Shown: positions 5,985 to 8,510 of the stretch, piece by piece | How positions within the stretch are numbered: the first letter of the stretch is position 1 | How the letters are laid out: every line of letters starts with the position of its first letter | Assembly: GCA_013314865.1 (NCBI GenBank) | Contig: JABUEV010000081.1 | Coordinates: 1-8,510 of the forward strand | Direction: 5' to 3' | Length of the DNA stretch: 8,510 nt | From: Bacteroidales bacterium | GTDB lineage: Bacteria; Bacteroidota; Bacteroidia; Bacteroidales; VadinHA17 | Position numbers and translations under genes: made by a program | The notes under the pieces: generated by a model | Database searches by the model: none | Told to the model about the DNA's origin: nothing | Seen by the model: only the letters and a program-made list of their open reading frames with translations

Positions 5985-6689
5985 ATGGAAAAAGTAAGTG
6001 TGATAAGCGGAGGGTCCAGCGGGCTGGGTCTTGAGCTGGCTGAGCTCATGTTAAAAGCAGGCAGAAATACCATCATACTTGGGCGGAACAATAGCAGGCT
6101 CGAAAGTGCAGTTAACAGACTGACACCGTATGCAAAGAATTGCTTTATTGAACCGTACAGGTGCAACATTGGCAATGAGGAAGAGGTAAAGGCATTCGGA
6201 AAATATTTAACCGGACAGAATTATATCGTTGAATATCTTTTCAATAATGCAGGAAGGGGACTGTTCAGGAAAGCCACAGAATCTACTGCTGAAATGATTG
6301 ATAAAGTTTTTGAACCAAATTTAAAGGGTTTAATACTGCTTACCTCAGAGATACTAAGAATTACGCCATCAGATGATGAGTTGAGTATCATCAACATCAT
6401 GTCGACCTCTGCCCTTCTGGGCAGAGCCGAAGAATCGATATATTGTGCAGCCAAATGGGGAGCAAGAGGTTACACTGAAGCTCTGAGGACAGAATTAAAA
6501 GGCACAAAAAGAAATATAATAGGTGTTTATCCTGGCGGAATGAGGACTAACTTCTGGAATGTAACGGAGCATAACAGGCATATATCCAATTATATGAATC
6601 CGGCTGACGTGGCAGAAAAAATAGTAAATGCTGTTCTTGATCCTGCAAGACTGGTCGTGACTGATATCACAATCACCAGGAAGTCATGA
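5985..6689 (+). CDS. SDR-family NAD(P)-dependent oxidoreductase
   Basis: This is a complete 234-residue classical short-chain dehydrogenase/reductase with a Rossmann fold. The cofactor motif SGGSSGLG (8-15) has Ser in place of the usual Thr of TGxxxGxG. NNAG is at 87-90. The catalytic tetrad is visible as N112, S140, Y153 and K157 (YCAAK). PGGMRT (183-188) is the conserved PG..T segment. Arg34 after the second strand (GRNNSR) suggests a preference for NADP(H). It is slightly shorter than the usual 250 residues and ends soon after the last helix, with no signal peptide or membrane segment. The substrate cannot be told from sequence. It lies downstream of mnmA in the same direction but behind a 247-bp repeat-rich gap, so co-transcription is uncertain. 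Its stop shares the hexamer TCATGA with the convergent nspC stop. Confidence 0.93.
   Translation: MEKVSVISGGSSGLGLELAELMLKAGRNTIILGRNNSRLESAVNRLTPYAKNCFIEPYRCNIGNEEEVKAFGKYLTGQNYIVEYLFNNAGRGLFRKATESTAEMIDKVFEPNLKGLILLTSEILRITPSDDELSIINIMSTSALLGRAEESIYCAAKWGARGYTEALRTELKGTKRNIIGVYPGGMRTNFWNVTEHNRHISNYMNPADVAEKIVNAVLDPARLVVTDITITRKS
6684..6689. other. Shared palindromic stop hexamer TCATGA of convergent genes
   Basis: TCATGA reads identically on both strands. On the plus strand it gives Ser-stop for the SDR gene, and on the minus strand Ser-stop for nspC. The two coding regions therefore overlap by six bases, leaving no room for a terminator between them. Confidence 0.95.
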
Positions 6690-7826
6690 GAGACGGTTCC
6701 TGTAATCCTCATAACCAAATTCCCTTACAAGTTTGAATTTCCCGTCAGTTGTCCATATGCCAATTGAAGGGTGGCGGACCCCGTTAAATGTAGTCGTCTT
6801 GACCATTGTATAATGGATCATATCAAGAAAAACGATTCTGTCACCCGGAACAAGTTCTTTATCAAATGACCAGTCACCCATGAAATCTCCTGACAGGCAT
6901 GAATTTCCCCCGAGTCTGTAAACAGGTTTACCTTCTGTCGGCTCATAAGCATTCAGAATTGCAGGTTTGTAGGGCATTTCCAGACAATCAGGCATATGCG
7001 CTGTAAATGAGACATCCAGGATAGCAGTTTTTATTCCCTGGTTTTCAACAATATCCTCGACTGTTGCTACAAGTTCACCTGTCTGCCATGCAAACGCACT
7101 TCCCGGTTCAAGGATTACACGGAGGCCATATTTTTCCCTGAATTTCTTAAGCAGGTCAATGAGATGGTCAATATCATATCCTTTGCGGGTAACAAGATGA
7201 CCGCCTCCCATGTTTATCCATTTGATTTTCGGGAAAAAGCCAGAAAATTTATCTTCAACTACCCTGAGCACTCTTTCAAGAGCGTGAGAATCCGATTCAA
7301 AAAGTACGTGGAAATGCAATCCTTCAATGCCATCCGGCAATTTTCCTCCCAGATCAGATGCAGTAACACCAAGACGAGATCCGGGTGAACATGGATTATA
7401 GATTCCATGGTCAATTTCAGAAAATTCAGGGTTTATGCGAAGACCTGCCGATACCTTTCTCGAGTGTTTCAAAATCATACCGGAAAATTTTTTGTACTGA
7501 TTAAGCGAGTTAAACGTCACATGAGAACTGTAATTAAGGATTTCGTTAAACTCACTTGCCTTAAAAACAGGAGAATAAGTATGAGCAGATTGTCCGATTT
7601 CCTCATAGCATAAGCGTGCCTCATTCAGCGAACTTGCTGCAGCTCCGGTAATACCGTATTCCCTTAGAATGGGAAAAACAGACCACATGGCGAATCCCTT
7701 AAATGCAAGTATAATTTCCACACCTGATGATATGGATATATTCCTGATCAGAGAAAGGTTTTTGCGGAAACGTTCTTCATCAAGAACGTAACACGGGGAA
7801 GGTATTGATAAATAGTCTATTGCCAA
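6684..7826 (-). CDS. nspC: Carboxynorspermidine/carboxyspermidine decarboxylase NspC
   Basis: This 380-residue, PLP-dependent fold III (alanine racemase/ornithine decarboxylase-like) enzyme removes CO2 from carboxy(nor)spermidine to give (nor)spermidine. Visible features are SIPSPCYVLDEE near the start, the PLP lysine K43 in LAFKGFA, HFH (171-173), the phosphate-binding MGGGH (206-210), EPGSA (240-244), the catalytic cysteine C310 with D314 in GNSCLSGD (307-314), and Y339 in MIHYTMVKTTTFNG. The length fits the family. The start is TTG at 7824-7826: an in-frame TAA at 7833-7835 blocks any start further upstream, and the first ATG comes only at residue 47, after the PLP lysine. It follows the dehydrogenase gene by 31 bp in the same direction, so the two steps of the pathway are one operon. 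Spermidine is the more likely product in Bacteroidetes, but norspermidine cannot be excluded by sequence. Confidence 0.95.
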   Translation of the reverse strand: MAIDYLSIPSPCYVLDEERFRKNLSLIRNISISSGVEIILAFKGFAMWSVFPILREYGITGAAASSLNEARLCYEEIGQSAHTYSPVFKASEFNEILNYSSHVTFNSLNQYKKFSGMILKHSRKVSAGLRINPEFSEIDHGIYNPCSPGSRLGVTASDLGGKLPDGIEGLHFHVLFESDSHALERVLRVVEDKFSGFFPKIKWINMGGGHLVTRKGYDIDHLIDLLKKFREKYGLRVILEPGSAFAWQTGELVATVEDIVENQGIKTAILDVSFTAHMPDCLEMPYKPAILNAYEPTEGKPVYRLGGNSCLSGDFMGDWSFDKELVPGDRIVFLDMIHYTMVKTTTFNGVRHPSIGIWTTDGKFKLVREFGYEDYRNRLS

Positions 7827-7857
7827 TTTTCTTTACAATTCTTTAACAATCCGGATA

Positions 7858-8510
7858 TTAAAGTTCAAGATCAACATCATGAAGTTCCACCCATGGAAGG
7901 CCTAGCAGATTCAGTTGCTCCATGAAAGGATCCGGATCAAATTCTTCAACATTGAATACTCCGGGTTTTTTCCAGATGCCTTTAAGAAACATCATTGCTC
8001 CTATGGTTGCAGGAACTCCGGTCGTATAACTGACTGCCTGTGTACCGGTCTCCTTAAATGCAGCTTCATGACTGCAATTATTATAGATGTAGTATGTTTT
8101 TTCCTTCCCGTCTTTCAAACCCCTTATCCTGCATCCTATTGAAGTCCACCCCTTGTAATTTTCGCCCAGGTCACCCGGGTCAGGAAGAACAGCTTTCAGA
8201 AATCTTATTGGCACGATTTCCCGACCGTCAAACATAACAGGTTCAATGCCAGCCATTCCGATGTTTTGTATGACACGCAGGTGAGTGAGATATTCCTGGC
8301 TGAATGTCATCCAGAACCTTGCCCGTTTAATTGACGGGAAATTTTTCACCAGGGATTCCAGTTCCTCGTGATATATCAGGTATGATTCCTTTGGACCTAT
8401 TCCAGGATAGGTAAGAGGCTTATGAATTTCGTGAGGCTTTGTATAGATCCATTTGCCATTTTCCCAGTATTTCCCTTTCTGGGTAACTTCTCTTATGTTA
8501 ATTTCAGGGT
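7858..8510 (-). CDS. Carboxynorspermidine/carboxyspermidine dehydrogenase (saccharopine dehydrogenase family), C-terminal part
   Basis: The reading frame stays open to the right edge, giving 216 visible residues of a protein usually near 400, so the N-terminal Rossmann domain is outside the window. An internal GTG at 8347-8349 is not the true start, because the upstream sequence (KPHEIHKPLTYPGIGPKESY and on to YLIYHEELESLVKNFPSI) is clearly coding and belongs to the family. Further segments are RARFWMTFSQEYLTHLRV, YYIYNNCSHEAAF, QAVSYTTGVPATIGAMMF and the C-terminal LGLPWVELHDVDLEL. The enzyme reductively condenses L-aspartate semialdehyde with putrescine or diaminopropane to carboxy(nor)spermidine using NADPH. 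The downstream neighbour nspC encodes the next step, which strongly supports this role over a saccharopine or homospermidine activity. Confidence 0.93.
   Translation of the reverse strand, partial: PEINIREVTQKGKYWENGKWIYTKPHEIHKPLTYPGIGPKESYLIYHEELESLVKNFPSIKRARFWMTFSQEYLTHLRVIQNIGMAGIEPVMFDGREIVPIRFLKAVLPDPGDLGENYKGWTSIGCRIRGLKDGKEKTYYIYNNCSHEAAFKETGTQAVSYTTGVPATIGAMMFLKGIWKKPGVFNVEEFDPDPFMEQLNLLGLPWVELHDVDLEL

Noticed and set aside
7858..8349. Dehydrogenase as a complete 163-residue protein starting at the GTG at 8349
   Set aside because: The same frame stays open to the window edge and encodes conserved family sequence upstream, so the GTG is internal.

Overview
The window looks like an ordinary chromosomal segment of a Bacteroidetes (Bacteroidales-like) bacterium. 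Four things point that way: AddA- and AddB-type helicase-nucleases of the divergent Bacteroidetes form, an MnmA with a 30-35 residue insert that I recall from this phylum, TAnnTTTG-type -7 boxes next to start codons, and no clear Shine-Dalgarno sequences. The phylum call is inference, because no rRNA or other marker gene is present. There is no tRNA, rRNA, CRISPR array, transposase or phage gene.

Left part (1-4511, minus strand). A compact three-gene operon reads right to left: an AddA-like UvrD helicase/nuclease (1311-4511), a TIGR01212/YhcC-type radical SAM protein (336-1310), and the N-terminus of an AddB-like partner (323 down to the window edge). AddA and AddB together would form the RecBCD-type enzyme that resects DNA double-strand breaks. 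The radical SAM gene sits exactly between the two subunit genes. All three coding regions share one reading frame and are separated by single stop codons.

Middle (4512-5984). A 38-bp gap holds a symmetric pair of divergent -7-like boxes that appear to serve the addA operon (leftward) and mnmA (rightward). mnmA encodes the tRNA wobble-uridine 2-thiolase, starts at GTG and is probably leaderless. After mnmA comes a GC-rich, highly palindromic intergenic region of about 245 bp. It contains a hairpin, a 10-bp palindrome and three tandem copies of a 31-bp repeat.

Right part (5985-8510). A rightward short-chain dehydrogenase/reductase gene converges on a leftward two-gene polyamine operon. The two ends share the palindromic hexamer TCATGA, which supplies both stop codons. 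The polyamine operon has a carboxynorspermidine/carboxyspermidine dehydrogenase, cut by the right edge, followed by the decarboxylase nspC, which starts at TTG. Together they form the aspartate-semialdehyde-dependent route to (nor)spermidine.

I see no wholly new multi-gene system. The points most worth a second look are the radical SAM gene inside addAB together with its nearness to mnmA, the symmetric divergent promoter, and the structured repeat block.
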